Counted from the stretch's first letter, positions 21,246-34,010 are shown. The stretch: DNA of 64,000 bases from Holotrichia oblita (GCA_023690525.1 CM043018.1:51994377-52058376); one strand, 5' to 3'. Notes: a model not told the origin generated them from the letters alone. Translations and numbers: made by a program.

Positions 21246-23101
21246 CTGAGAGTGGCGGCTGAAAAATTATTAGTACGCCAAACTTTCCTAATATTCTCCT
21301 TGGTCGTCGCGAATGTACAGTTTCGGTTTGCCGACAACAATTTGCAAACTTTTACAAGGTTCTGAAGTTCTTTTTCGTTTCGCGTTGCTATTTCTTGAAG
21401 TATGTCTTTTGCATTTTACTTTACGTTTTGTATTACGCTATTTTCGCTGTAGTTATTTATTTCTTGTTAACTGAACTCGCGAAGAAAGAAATTATATTAA
21501 ATACTGAACTTTAGCAATATAGCTATTTATTCGCTTGCTAGAAACTGACATATAAATGCAATAACATATTTGGTGGGAAGTAGATTATGCCTAACTTACT
21601 AAGACACTCGATTTTATGTAGAATTAGTGCGTTGAAGAAAAAAAACTATAATACCTACTTTCAAATCCTTTTACTTTATACATGCTGTGACGTTTTTGCT
21701 ATGCAAGTATAATGTTTCTCTATTTATTTTACAAATGTTATTGTTATATATTTATTAATGTATATTGGAAAGGCAAATTATAAGGTTAATCGGTAACTCA
21801 TATACCACTGATTCTTAACAAGTTTTTCGTCAATATTATAGGTGTATAACGTATTTTGACTCGCTCCATCCTCTATACAGAGTGCTAAAAAATGTATATG
21901 TCACGCTCCATTTAAACGCTTTTTTTAATATGCCGGGTGTCGAAGATAACTTTGTACCTACTTATAAGTAGCAGTGAAGTAAGTATCTGAAATGCATCGG
22001 TTACAATTTCCGATTTATAATAATCTTATTCTATATTATACTATATGCTAACAACATAGTATTTGGAATTTTGTTCTGTGTCTACCAATTCGGTTTCTTT
22101 TTTCATATAAAGTCAATCTATCTGACTTATAGTATACTTTTAACAACAACAACAATAATGTAGTAGCATTCAAGCAAGCGAATTGTGTTTGATCGGATGA
22201 TTACTCTTTTCATACTTCATTTTCCGCTTCCTCTCATTCACTGCATAACTAGTACATTTATTATGCGCCTGTGTGAATAGCATGTAGTCCGATTTTTGAA
22301 ACAAACTTAGAGGTAAGATATAGTAACTTGAGAATTAATTCAAACGCTCGTAGAGGATGTCAAGTGGAAATTACTTCCAGTTTCTGTATTTCACATATTT
22401 AGAAGGTAATACTAGTAAGTACGTTTAAACCTAAATTAGATCTCATTAGATAGAAATTATTTTAATTTGAAGCCAACTAGCGAACAGATAACGAACCGAA
22501 GTTAAGTATACACATGCACAGGCGAGAGCGTTCAATGTTTGCGCTTGTTTAATTGAATTTGTTGGTTCAGAAGCTGAACTTGGCTCCCGGCACTGAACCT
22601 CGCTTGCACTTAAATCGTTACGGCATATTATGTATTTATGCATGTAGTACATGTACACAGTGTTTCATTTATATACATATGTAATTATGGTACACACAGA
22701 GTAGGATTAAACCGAAGTTGTAACCATAAATATGTAGATTTAATTCGTAGCCGGTGACAGGCCGCTAAATCTTACTAGTAGCGAGTAACACAAACAGTTA
22801 ATACTTAAACGCAGTTTAATTTAATCGGAATTCATGAACCATACACATTTTTATAATAGAATTATTTATTACAACATATTTGATGTTAACGCGGAAAGTC
22901 TCACATTGAAGCTATGCAAAATAAATGCCTAGCTAGTTAAAATAAGATGTGCTGTTATGGATTTGCAAACGGTTATAAATTAGTGTACCTATACTCTGCG
23001 GAGATTGATTGATTGATTAACATCAAAGCAGGACTGTCTTTGGTTATCCCTAACACTGCGGCCCACTGGGCCTATTGCGTTATTCTTGTCACGAATTTGT
23101 T
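21246..23101. other. non-coding interval
   Basis: No supported feature. The minus-strand frame at 22446-22658 has no recognisable motif. Confidence 0.4.
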
Positions 23102-23331
23102 TTACTCAAACAGGTTGGTTCCGTCGATCAGGTTGAAGAACCTATTTGGTAAATCTTTCTCCAATGGTAAACGAAATGCGCTTTGCATAGCAACCCTACG
23201 TTGACTTAGTGCTATGTAGTCGAAGATGATATGAGAGGCTGTTTCCTTCTCCTCATTACAGAGTCTGCATAAGGGTTCACCTTTATAGATCAGGTGACCT
23301 CTAAGACAGCCATGTCCTGTTAATAGACATG
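23102..23331 (-). pseudogene. non-LTR retrotransposon ORF2 C-terminus
   Basis: The minus strand gives LLTGHGCLRGHLIYKGEPLC then RLCNEEKETASHIIFDYIAL, and runs to a stop at 23102. The LLTGH…CxxC…E…T..H pattern is the C-terminal zinc-knuckle region found after RNase H in Jockey/I/R1-type elements. The last expected cysteine is replaced by aspartate. Only this tail remains. Confidence 0.75.
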
Positions 23332-25585
23332 TTAAAAATATTGATGGTAAGAGTGATTAAGAGAAACTGCTGGAAATTATTTCAAGTTCCAGATTTTACC
23401 GCAAGGGGTGTAACTGCTATAATCTAAAATTTGTATTGTATCAGGAAATCACGGAATGAACTGTAACTTTCGTATCATCAGTTAAAGCCCATTTCATACC
23501 AGATAATTCTCTTTAGTGAAATTTCTCCGTATCAGTCGTAATAAGCCTAGAGAGACCATCTATTGACCAATGTTTCAAATTCAATATTTGCGATACTATT
23601 TAACATATTCGAATAATCTTTGGCTCGCTGGACTGTAAACAGCGTTTATAGTCTGTATTCATTAATTCATTTTCAAACTGATAAAGTCGAGGTTGCTTTG
23701 TGTAGCGCTAACTTATTTTTAAGATATTCTTTAAAAGAAAATAAACGGAACGTTGCTTTTGGATTGATGGATTCTTAAGCAGCTTTAAATCACCCATATT
23801 CAAAAGGTTAGAATAAAACAATAAATGTAATCATTAGTATAATATATTCAAGTTAATTGTAAAAGAAAACAACCTTGAAAATTAAAAACCGAATAACATC
23901 ACTTCAACTGAATTAATTTAAGGAGGATGCCACTGTGCGACAATTTTTTAAAATGGAGCAAGCTTTTACCGATAACACCAATGTTTGTACCTTCTAATAT
24001 AGTTAAAGTACTCGTCATCATTATTCATTCATCGTTCCAGGTGTTCATGGGTAGCTAAAGTACCTAGTAGACTGCAGCTTGTGACGCAAATGTTCGAACT
24101 AAACCCCGACTTGGTATAATTACATTAATGCTAAAATATTACATACTGTATATAATATACAGTCTGTCGTACACTTGGCCTAGTTGTGATTACAGGAGCC
24201 AATTACTTGATTCCTACGTACGAGAAATACCTCGTTTAACTAGTAAGGCTTGCTTCGGAGGAAAATTAAGCCCTAGACTAATTCACCTTAATGGTGACAA
24301 CAAGAAAGCATACGTTAACCAATTGTTTCAGCACGTGGCGCAATTATACATCCCGACGAGACGGTGTCCCTAATGTGGAAATCATATACCTCGGTAGCTT
24401 CACATCCGCAAAATATACGTTGGAGTCGTGAAAATAAACCTCACCAAATCATAAATCGACTATTACTCAAAATTCACAAGCTCCATACAATATGGCTACT
24501 CTAAGGCACTAATTGCACACACGAGCTTACAACGCTCCTTACATGCAGACGGATCACGTGAAAGAAGAAGGAATCTTAAGAGAATTCAAAATTTAACCGG
24601 TAATTAAGGAACTAAAACTGAAACTAGTGACATTAACAACAGTTGGCATAACGTTTGACAGCTAACCTTACTAAGACAATAACAACAAACGGGGCTCTAT
24701 AAGAATGAAAATGTAGTAGGTACGTAACAAAGATGAAGACGCAAAAGAAATCTAGGACGATGAATTACAACCCATACATAAGTAAGTATTCGTTCGAAAC
24801 CATCCTAAAAGAACAGAAACTGTAAGAATTTATCACTTATCGTAGGGTACACACAGCGCAAGCCGGATCTAATTATAAGAAGGAATGGAATGCAGAAGGA
24901 TAAGGCCTTTAACAATGAGCTCGGTCGCATAAAATATAATCAGCTATGCCTGAAATAAATAAACGTAAGAATAATTCCAACATCGTTAAAGTACCTGAAA
25001 TAAAAAATAGTGCGAAACACCTCTGCTCGCAGTTAGTATGAAATCATATTCTTACAAGCTTCTACGTCCATGGTGTTAGGCCACGAATGGCATTTTGATT
25101 TCTGTCTTGCATGTCTCAGCTTGTTGTTGTATTCATTCAAGTGTCACCTAATAGTAATTGAAAAATGTAATGGACAGTTAGAGGAACATATTTTGCCTGG
25201 TTTGAAGGGACACATTTTCCCATATAACAAGTAACTTATTATGTGTGGTTGTATCCCTTACTCTGCTGCAACAAACATTGCCACTCCAGCATGCCTAATA
25301 TTGCACTTCGCACTTCCAGTGGATATTTACGGCAGACCAGTAATAAAAGTTATGCAAACTTACTTTACCACCGCTACAAAAAATGGCCTCGTGTGTCGAA
25401 AGAATTTGCAATGAAATTAGGATCTTTCTTGGTTATCCCCAAAATCCAATGGTCGAAATAATGGCGATATGTATACTGCATTACTCATCCTCTTGTAGCT
25501 ATTGCTGTATTCCGCTCACCATTCGTGAAAATCCTTTCGAATGCTCAAAGTCAGCATCAACCGAACACAAAACAATTTGATATTT
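23332..25585. other. non-coding interval
   Basis: No motif-bearing frame or repeat structure was found. The frames at 24128 and 25243 look like chance. Confidence 0.4.
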
Positions 25586-26034
25586 TTCACCGGTAGAGTG
25601 ATATACACGTCTCTTACACATTTGTGTTTTGTTTATGTTGTTTATCTTGCTACCGATAGATGAAGTTAGCATATACACACGTGATCTCTGTAATCGTTCG
25701 GAGAATGTCTAGAGATCTGCCCTTGTTGATGTCCAGTTATCGCCCGATAGAGGCGTTTATCTTCTGATTTTCTTTCGAGTAATTTCAGGATATAACGGGT
25801 ACGGAGAATACGTTTGTTGGTTCATATTCTTGTATCACGCACTGATGATAACTAATACGTTCGAAACACGTGTCTGTGTGTCAGGATTGTACTTTCAAAA
25901 CGTTTCCTTTTACGGCGTGTGGTTAACGTCAAATTCATGTGCTTGAATTAGGTTTTCCTTTTTCATTACAGCATGTTTGTTTTTTAACCGTTCACCGGTA
26001 GAGTGGTATTATACACGTCTCTTGCACATTTGTG
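25586..26034 (+). repeat. pair of ~42-bp direct repeats flanking a hammerhead-like motif
   Basis: TTCACCGGTAGAGTG…ACACGTCTCTT…CACATTTGTG occurs at 25586-25626 and again at 25991-26034, about 405 bases apart and in the same orientation. The interior contains the ribozyme-like motif at 25836. Direct repeats around a hammerhead are the arrangement seen in pseudo-LTRs of Penelope-like elements and in retrozymes. No coding sequence is present. Confidence 0.5.
25836..25880 (+). ncRNA. hammerhead-ribozyme-like motif, type I layout (copy D)
   Basis: Both conserved core boxes are intact: CTGATGA at 25842-25848 and GAAA at 25863-25866. Stem I pairs CACGCA (25836-25841) with TGTGTG (25875-25880), including one G-T. 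Stem II is weak: AAC/GTT with a 6-base loop and an unpaired T/C next to the core. Stem III is the minimal ACACGTGT, followed by C25874, so cleavage would follow GTC. The short stem III fits the kind found in Penelope-like elements. Activity is doubtful because of stem II. Confidence 0.45.
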
Positions 26035-26422
26035 ATATTTTTTCGTCTGTCGTTCGAGATATGTAATGTTTTCCAAAGCCAACTTCTCCTTCAAGTTATT
26101 ATTACCTGTCTGCGTTCTTGTCTTTAACACTGGCTTTTTACATTTTTCGCAATACATTGAGAATGAATAAAGATACCTAAATGTGGTTTTCAGTCGGGTA
26201 TAGGTTATTTAAAGCTACTCAAGGATCCATTTATGCAAAAGTAACGTTCCATTAAATTTTTTAAAGAAAAAGAAGTTACCGCTACAGAACGCGACATCTA
26301 GTTTATCAGTTTGAGACTAATGAATACAGAATATAAACATTGTTTAAGGTCCGCACAATTCCTTTTCAAACGTGCCCAAATTGTTTGGAGAGGTTGAATA
26401 GTATAGTAAATATTGAGTTTTA

Positions 26423-26840
26423 AGCCTGTTCTACACGGTACTAGATTCGTCATTTTTCCGTACTAGTTTCTAGTAACTACAAAAAAAAGTTGAAAATAGT
26501 ATCGTGTAGAACACGAATATTGTTCCAAGTTATCATGCTATACTAGATACTATACCATTTTTAAAACTAGATCCTGTCCTACTTTTCATACTAAATTGAA
26601 ACTAGAACATGCGCAAAGAGAAGATTTGTCAGGTTAACCAACATAAATCTAGCGATCAGCTGATCGTTAATCGTAGCTGTATTTATTTAAAGGTTAAGTG
26701 CGGTTGGTAATACCGCAAAATTTTTCTCGAATATGCAAACTTTATTTCTAGATTTATAGTTTTCAAACTTCAAGGTCGAGATCTAGTTACTAGAAACTAG
26801 TATGGAAAAAAGACGAATCTACTACCGTGTAGAACAGGCT
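26423..26840. mobile_element. 418-bp MITE with long terminal inverted repeats
   Basis: About 58 bases at each end are near-perfect inverted copies, beginning AGCCTGTTCTACACGG. TTA flanks both ends (a TTTAA reading is also possible). A TWA-type 3-bp duplication would fit PIF/Harbinger. There is no coding capacity, so it would depend on a transposase elsewhere. Confidence 0.8.
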
Positions 26841-26859
26841 TTAAACATTGGCAAATAGA

Positions 26860-27150
26860 TGCTCTTCCTCTTCTGTGGTATTCGCTTTGATAGCTTCTCA
26901 TAACATCTGAATCAGTTGCATGACAAATGTCACATAATAATCTTAAGTTCTCCCGCATACCCCTTAGTTCCGCACTAAACCAACCCTTCTTAACTTAATT
27001 TCTGTCTCTGCCACACTTTTTTTTAGGAAAATAGGTATTAAAGGCACCAGAGTATCCATGAAAAGTTTAAATTTGTCATTAATATTAAAATTAGTTTCAT
27101 ATACAAACCTTCAATTCTACCTATCAACAGAACCATAAAAATGAAATTTA
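26860..27150 (-). pseudogene. non-LTR ORF2 fragment between endonuclease and reverse transcriptase
   Basis: On the minus strand, pieces read FMDTLVPLIPIF, then KKGWFSAELRGMRENLRLL and SDVMRSYQSEYHRRGR. The PWF…L…R…Y..EY layout is that of the linker between endonuclease and RT in Jockey/CR1-type ORF2. Several frame changes are present, and neither flanking domain survives. Confidence 0.55.
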
Positions 27151-28230
27151 TCAGCTTCGGTTAAAATTCGCAGAGTTCTCATGTTTTTTGCTTGTATTGA
27201 GTATCCGTGTTGCAGTTCAACGATACACTACGATGATGTGAGTGCTCTCAATTATTTTAGTTTGAACCTGATATATGTTAATATTACTAAATATTTTGTC
27301 AATACAACTTTTTCGGTGCGATACTAGTGGTACTTCACCACCTTATTGCTATATGAAGACATCTGATAACTAATAATAAAGAAACCCAAGCGAGAAACAT
27401 TGACATTGTTATTCTGAGTAACTAGTGGTAAGAGAACCATTTTGATTTCTTTTTATACTTACTATTTACCCTAGTTTTGTAATACTTCTTAAACAAAACT
27501 CAACATAACAAATCTAACAAAAACCTAACAAGGAAAATGGAATAATAGCACTCAAAATTTTTTAAAATTGCAACACTTGTTGAAATACAGCTCTCTCCTA
27601 TAATAATATGTATTTCAAAGAGTTTATGGAAACCGTATTACATCAAAAAAAGTTGTAACTTAACTATACGAGTGCACTTCCAAGATACAAGAACACTATT
27701 CTTTGAAATGCAAATTTCGCGCTTATTGACAATTATAAACGTTTAGAGGAAGCTGATTAAATTTAAATTTAAATAAATTTAAATAGTATGTATTCGTCCC
27801 AATATCTCCGAGATAACACACGTAATTTTCTTAATGTTTAGAGAGAGTTTTCTTTCAGAAAATGTCGTTATGACAACGTGTAGAACAACAGTTAATTGGA
27901 ATTAATTATTAATTAATTAATTGGAACTTGGAGAAAATTGTTACTTACTTGGAAACAATTAGACGCAGTATCAGATAATGAAAGACTAAAGTAATCAATA
28001 TTCAACAGCGAATTCTTGTAGGTGCCACTGTAAATAATGTTGAATCAAAAGAATTTTAATTTCTCTTTTTTTCGAATGTATTACTGTTGGATGATATCGC
28101 AGGCTTTGACGGTCCGAGTCTCTGTTATGAGGGCTTCCGGGTTTTAACCGCGTCATAGTAAAGTAAATATATACAATACAAAATAAAACAAAAGTGAAAA
28201 TTAAAATATAAAAAATATATATTTCCTCAA
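27151..28230. other. non-coding interval
   Basis: Nothing recognised apart from a short TTAATTAATTAA run near 27900-27923. The stretch 28100-28160 is GC-richer and may belong to the same mobile unit as the hammerhead-like motif next to it. Confidence 0.4.
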
Positions 28231-28272
28231 ACTCAACGTTTCGCCACTAATGTAAGTGGTTTCTTCAGGAGC
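28231..28272 (-). ncRNA. hammerhead-ribozyme-like motif (copy A)
   Basis: Read on the minus strand: GCTC (stem I), CTGAAGA (core box, 28268-28262), a stem II of CCAC/GTGG with an 8-base loop, GAAA (28242-28239), minimal stem III ACGT, cleavage position T28235, then GAGT closing stem I. Both core boxes match the CUGANGA…GAAA consensus. The base pair next to the core in stem II would be A opposite C, so the fold is imperfect. Related, more decayed copies lie at 46997 and 53281. Such short-stem-III forms are known from Penelope-like retroelements. Confidence 0.5.
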
Positions 28273-28341
28273 AAAAACAGGATAGTGAATGAAGGTCACG
28301 CTAACTCGACGTGTCATCCACGCTAGAGAAAAAGGTGGACG

Positions 28342-28479
28342 TACAGGGTGGGGCACCACATTTGCCTCGGTTGATATTAAAATCATTTTGTTGGAGCAAA
28401 AATCCAACAAAATGATTTTAAATATGTTTTACCGTTTTTTTGTATATCAACCGAGGCGAATGTGGTGCACCACCCTGTA
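28342..28479. mobile_element. 138-bp hairpin MITE, TACAGGGTG family
   Basis: Ends TACAGGGTGGGGCACC and GGTGCACCACCCTGTA, with inverted arms of about 36 bases, plus an inner pair around TCCAACAAAATGATTTTA. The outer TA is presumed to be the target duplication. Its ends match those of the larger element at 50237-51145, so it looks like a collapsed derivative of that family. Confidence 0.85.
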
Positions 28480-28624
28480 TATTATTATGAGATTTCTTCC
28501 ACTGAAGATGTATTGTAAAGGAAAACATTATAATTTATGAAGTTCTTCACTGGATCTCTTGGTGCAGAAGTAGAACACTAAACACTTTAACCCACTAAAC
28601 ACCAAACACGTTTTAACTAAAACA

Positions 28625-28664
28625 CTGACGCGTTTCAACAGCAATGCTGTCATTATCAAGGCGA
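28625..28664 (-). ncRNA. decayed hammerhead-like motif (copy E)
   Basis: The minus strand has a GACAGCATTGCTGTT stem II, GAAA and a minimal ACGCGT stem III followed by C, but the first core box reads TTGATAA instead of CTGATGA. The loss of two core bases means it should be inactive. Stem I does not pair. It may instead be an unrelated element end. Confidence 0.25.
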
Positions 28665-28748
28665 TAATAGTGAGTGAGAGCATGAAACTTCTCACACAGC
28701 CGTCATCGGCTCTGGAATCTACACTGGAAACCCATTATCTACGCTTAA

Positions 28749-29072
28749 CGGGTCGATGGCCGCAGTGGTTAGACGGCTGACTATTGTTGTGAGAGGACGA
28801 TAGGTGCCGGGGTTCAATTCTCTGGAGGGACGGTGACATTTTTTCAGAGAGTTTAATCCCGGATCGACTTGCCATTCGCTGTTGGGAGCAAAGTGATTAA
28901 CAGCGCGGCATCATAAAAGGCGATATGATGCTGTCACAAAGCCATTTCAACACAACTTACACACACTAAACTACACCGCAAGAGTTGCAGTGATAGCCAG
29001 ACAAGTAATACAGCTTACGGAGTCACTGCAACTAAGCACCCACCACACATTAAAAAAAAAAAAAAAAAAAAA
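28749..29072 (+). repeat. tRNA-derived SINE, copy 2
   Basis: The head CGGGTCGATGGCCGCAGTGG has an A-box-like segment at 28757-28768. The B-box GGTTCAATTC lies at 28811-28820. The body is shared with copies 1 and 3, and the tail is A21 at 29052-29072. The few differences among the three copies suggest recent activity. Confidence 0.92.
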
Positions 29073-31909
29073 TGACAATGTTTTGCTCAACAAAACTAAA
29101 TCCTAAAACATTGCGGTGTGATGAAATCTAAATACTAAACGAAATCACTTGTTTCTGATGGGTTGTAAGTGTCAGCTGTGGCATCTTGTGACATTGTCAA
29201 TCGAGAGAGTTGGTATTAATTACTTGTGAACCTGACAACTTTTCCGGGAACGTCTGTATACAAATCGGGAAATGATTTTTATTTCGTATTGTCAATGTAT
29301 AGAAGGTAAACTTTGAAGTAGAGACGAAAGGGAGCGGTTGATGCAAGCACATCTGGTATGGACATCACTGGGATAGCGCTGAGGGCATGTCACCGTAGCG
29401 TTGCTATACAGATATACGAAGTAGTCCTGTTATTATCGATTAGAGTTTAAGTGATAATAGGAAAAAGAATATTTAAATATTTTATTCTAATTCATAATTT
29501 TCGATATTTTCTAGTTATGCCATTTGGCTAGGTTCCTATTGAGTATATCAAAATTACAACTCTTTGGATTCAGGAATTAACTGAAAATATCCAGAGTATG
29601 AGAATAAATTTTAAATGCACGGATCCGCACCTGATTATCGTTTTGAATAAATTTGTTACCGGACCAGATGTTCGTGCTGGAATCGATATAATGGAATTAA
29701 ATTTCAGCACCGATTCGTGTTAAGTTCTCCAGGCGATAACTGAAAATAATATAGGTGTACTATACGTAAACGTTCATATTCCATCCTGTGGTTCAAAACT
29801 GTGATAAAAAGCCTGCGTAATCCGCTGTTACTCGCAAAAGCAAAACCTAATAAGAAATAAGAGACGTACTATATAGATATGAAAATGTGTATATAGCGGA
29901 AGCAATAGCAGTCACCTCGTCGTGTTTTACACTTGGTAGAAAGCAAGTGTCTCTTTACCCGAGAGGAAATTTTCAATAAGAACTTTTAGGTAAAAGTATT
30001 CTACCATATTATGATATAAAGTGACTGCCCTATTATGTTCATGGTATGCATGAAACACATAGGTGTTACGCTACCTGAACTCGACGTTAACTGGTTACTT
30101 TGTGAAACTAGGTCTAATAAATTTTGTGTAAGGTCATTACTGCCGCCCTTTTTAAACAAAATTGTCATTATCACTCTTTTAAAAATATCCTACATAAACA
30201 GCATTGCTTCGCATTCAAACAAGTATTATTGCAATTAATACAATATACTAAAGTTATACATTCAAATTAAAGCCCAGTACAAATATTGTGATACAGAATA
30301 CTTCTATGCGTAATAGTGAATAAAAGCTGGTAAACTTTAACTTACACAGATTGTTTGGTTTCTAGTCAGGAATAGCTCTCCCCCACCAGTTTGTACCAAA
30401 TTTTGACGTTTCAGACGTTTAGAGTAGATTCAAACACAATTTTTGGTTTATCTGCTGGCTTACTTTTCGAGTTTTTTTCCATATTTTATTGTTCCAGAGC
30501 ACGCATAATCAAGGAATATACAAAATGACCGTTGTTCTATCTATGTATGTGTCTATTCATGATTAGTTCACTTGCTTGTGTTCCAAAAATACTAGGCTAA
30601 TTTTAATGAAATCTCACACGATACAACATCAATCTGTGTGGAAATAAGATATTCAAGGCAATCTATTTGTAACCCTTGTCGCACGGATACGACTTCCTCG
30701 AAGTACTCCACCAATACAAGTAAAATTTCATACAAAGCTTGCCCATATAGTTTACATACAAACTACAGCATCATATTTTCATCTTTATTAGTTTAAACCC
30801 AGACGCCTTCATATATTAAACCATTTTTTGACTCAGGATCTATTTATGAACTTACATGCAAATTTTACAAAAGTTACCGGCTTATAAATAGGTTGAAAAT
30901 ATTTCAGCACCTGCGTCGTTTTAAACACACCTCATTATAGCCTCAATTTTGACATTTATCTTAATAGCGCTGTAATTATTGTACATACGGTTAGTTTACT
31001 TGTACTGCGGGCCATAAATATAAGCTACTCGTCATTCATTTGTCGAGGAACGCTTCTTTTTCTAGGAATATATCGTTGTAGACGATATCATTACTAATGC
31101 TTATTCTCGCTTCTCTGTTCTTTCGTTATTACTAGGTACTATTAATCGTTTACAAATATAAGATGAAAATCGTAACGAAATGAGTGTTATTTATAAGAAT
31201 GACTTCAGAAGCCCTGATGACAGAGTATTGGACCGTGGAAGCCTTCGATATCATTTAATAATAATAATATGCCAATATATTTCAGAATTTAAAATAGTTG
31301 GATCAAAAAAACTTGTATCATTTATTATTCAGGCGTTGTCATATATGAATAAATAAATGTAGGTATTACATACAGTGGCTCAGGTAATATGATCTACATA
31401 CTTACCCGCTTCCCCTCAGGGTATTGTCAGCAATAGTGTGCGTAATGTTTAGATTCACGCACTTGCTTGTAACTACTGGATGATTACATAGGAGGGAGCT
31501 GCGTTTATCGTGCTATTTTGTTAATAATAAAATCGTGATATATATAGAACTAACCTTCTCAATGTACCTCAAAAACAAGAAGTCGTTGATTTAAACGAAA
31601 ATCTGTGCGGTATAATACTATTTAAATGTCTGTGTGCTGAGTTAGTTAATATATCTCGATGTTATCTGCAGACATGATTTAATTACGCAATTTAATCGCC
31701 TTCTACAATTATTGCAGTAATAATGGAAGCTCAAAACTTTCAATCATGACTAGAAAAAATATGAACGAAAATGAAACAAAATAGTAACATCTATAACCGT
31801 TACAACTTAAGTTATGTGAATTAGCCATGAGTTCAGTAATATTTCTGACTACCAAATGTCCAATTATATGAAATTTTACAATAAACGTATTTTTTCGTAT
31901 TTGTAGTAA
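29073..31909. other. long non-coding interval
   Basis: I see no gene, RNA or structured repeat. It ends at the target site of the long-LTR retrotransposon. Confidence 0.4.
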
Positions 31910-31913
31910 CTTG

Positions 31914-33993
31914 TGTAACGCGCGCAACCGCAGTAAGCCCGGATTTTGTAAAAAAAAAAACAGAACAAGAAAACCAACTTAAAACCTGATCCTACCTGCA
32001 TCCACTGGCGTTGATCTTCGGAAACCCCAACAAATCTAGCTCAGCTTGCCGGAGAAGGTGGGAGTGGGAGAATTCGAAATGTAAGCTCGGTAAAACAAAT
32101 GGCGCCACGTTATTTTCAAAATTTCCCGAAGATTTCCCGAGTAAAATAACGAAAAGGTCGTAGGACGCAAAGTTCGGAAAAGTAGGATCAAATACACACC
32201 CAGTTTGCGTATTTACACATAACTATAGCCAAATATTCTAATATTTTAATAACTTTAGTCGACAAAGAAAACACCCAGAATTAACATGTGTAAAAAAACT
32301 ATTTAATACAATTTCTTTTAAATACAACAACCCAATACCCACCTAGAAGGTGCGTTCGGTTAACCTGAGATAGGTGTACATGAATAGAATCACCCTATAT
32401 ATAGCTTAGCAATATCTATGTGTTGACAACAGTTTCGAGATACCCTGTAGGTACTCTAACCAGAACCATACGTATGCTTTTAGTTTTACAACGATACACA
32501 AGTTAAATAATACACTGGATTTACCAGTAAATAAAATGAAAGCTATACCTTAGTGATAAAATTATTAACTTTAAATTACTTTGAAATTGTACCAAAACAA
32601 GAAAATGAATTAAATTTAGACGTTAATGTTTCACAAGATAAAAAAAACAGTTACAGATTAAGCTATTAAAATTCTCAAAATATATTAGAGTATTAAAGTG
32701 ACCCAATGTACGCCATCTAGTGACAACGGTGTAGAAATTATTTGAGTAGCGTATTAACCTCTTACTACAGTAATTAAAAGAATATCACCTCGGGTTTAAA
32801 CTAAAGGACCTTGAAACTGGCGGAGTTTACTACACTAAAACGTCGTTTTTTCGTAAACTGCAGACGTTGTTAGGGTTCTTCAAAACGTAGCAAATGATGT
32901 ACAAGAAAGAAGACTTACGGTTTGGAAGCGGTTTCAGTACACAAACCTCTACCGAAGAGCAGACAGATTTCTCGTAGTCTATGATTTAGTTGACAACCGC
33001 CAACCAGTGATATCTTCACGTTCTGGTACCTAAGCCGGCAGTAATTCAGCCAAAATTCTAGTACCTAACCCAAGGTCACCTGAATTATCAAAATAAAACG
33101 AACGAAATTAGAAAATTGAAAGACAAAACAAAATAATAGGTTCAATAGCTACCTGCTCGGTGAAATTAACCCAAATCTGGCCCTCGAATATGATGTTTTA
33201 AAATTCAAACCACGTGCTGTTCCTAACCAATGCGATCCCAAACGTCCAAAAATGACCTCAGAAAGGGAAATCCATCACGGATAAAACTCAATACCAGCCA
33301 AAAATCCCTTTATATCCCATGAAGAGTCCTTAATATTGGAACATGCCGAATAAACACACTAATAAATCCGTAACATTACTCGGAACTCTAAAATGGCGGC
33401 ATGATGGTTAGCAAAATGCGGTCTTGCACGAGGTTTTCAGTACGACAGGCAGATTCGAAAAAGCACGCGAAGCCGGCCAAATCCGCGCTTCTCAAGAGTA
33501 ACATGAAATTCCCTACCTTACCGACCTAGCGGCTATATTCAATCTACCGGTTGGAAACAGAGACCTGTAAAATTAACCTTACCTAAAAGTATCGAATCTG
33601 ACAGCCGATCACAACCAAAGAATTACACCGAGAGATACAAATAACCAATATTTAAATTTAACTTGAAGGATCCATTAGAGCACCAGTATGAAACTCCCAG
33701 TACGTATCACTTGAAATAAATACATTAACTTGCTAAGACAAACCAAAATCACCCTTCTATCGTAGATGCCTGACAAACTATGGAGCATAAATTACCCAAA
33801 TATGAACTGAAATACGAAATCCGGAAGTAATTAATACAACTAAACACAAATGTTGAGATACCTCAGCTACGGAAATATCCTAACGAGAACTGGAGTACAA
33901 TCGTACTCAAAAATAAATCTATTAGGTACGTTAAAGCAATTCTACCTACGATATTACCCCATTGAAACTTAATTACAGAATTGACCCGTTACA
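31914..33993 (-). repeat. 3' LTR (left copy)
   Basis: 2,080 bp, TGTAACG … CGTTACA, with 7-base inverted ends. It differs from the right copy at about five positions (for example A/C near 31932 and T/G near 32080) and by two poly-A length changes. Confidence 0.97.
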
Positions 33994-34010
33994 ACTCCAC
34001 CTCACCTTCC
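33994..34010 (-). promoter_or_regulatory. polypurine tract
   Basis: On the minus strand GGAAGGTGAGGTGGAGT abuts the 3' LTR, as expected for the plus-strand primer of reverse transcription. Confidence 0.75.

Noticed and set aside
28749..28830. A functional tRNA gene suggested by A-box and B-box words
   Set aside because: The same sequence recurs three times with a shared non-tRNA body and A-tail, so it is a SINE head and does not fold into a complete tRNA as read.
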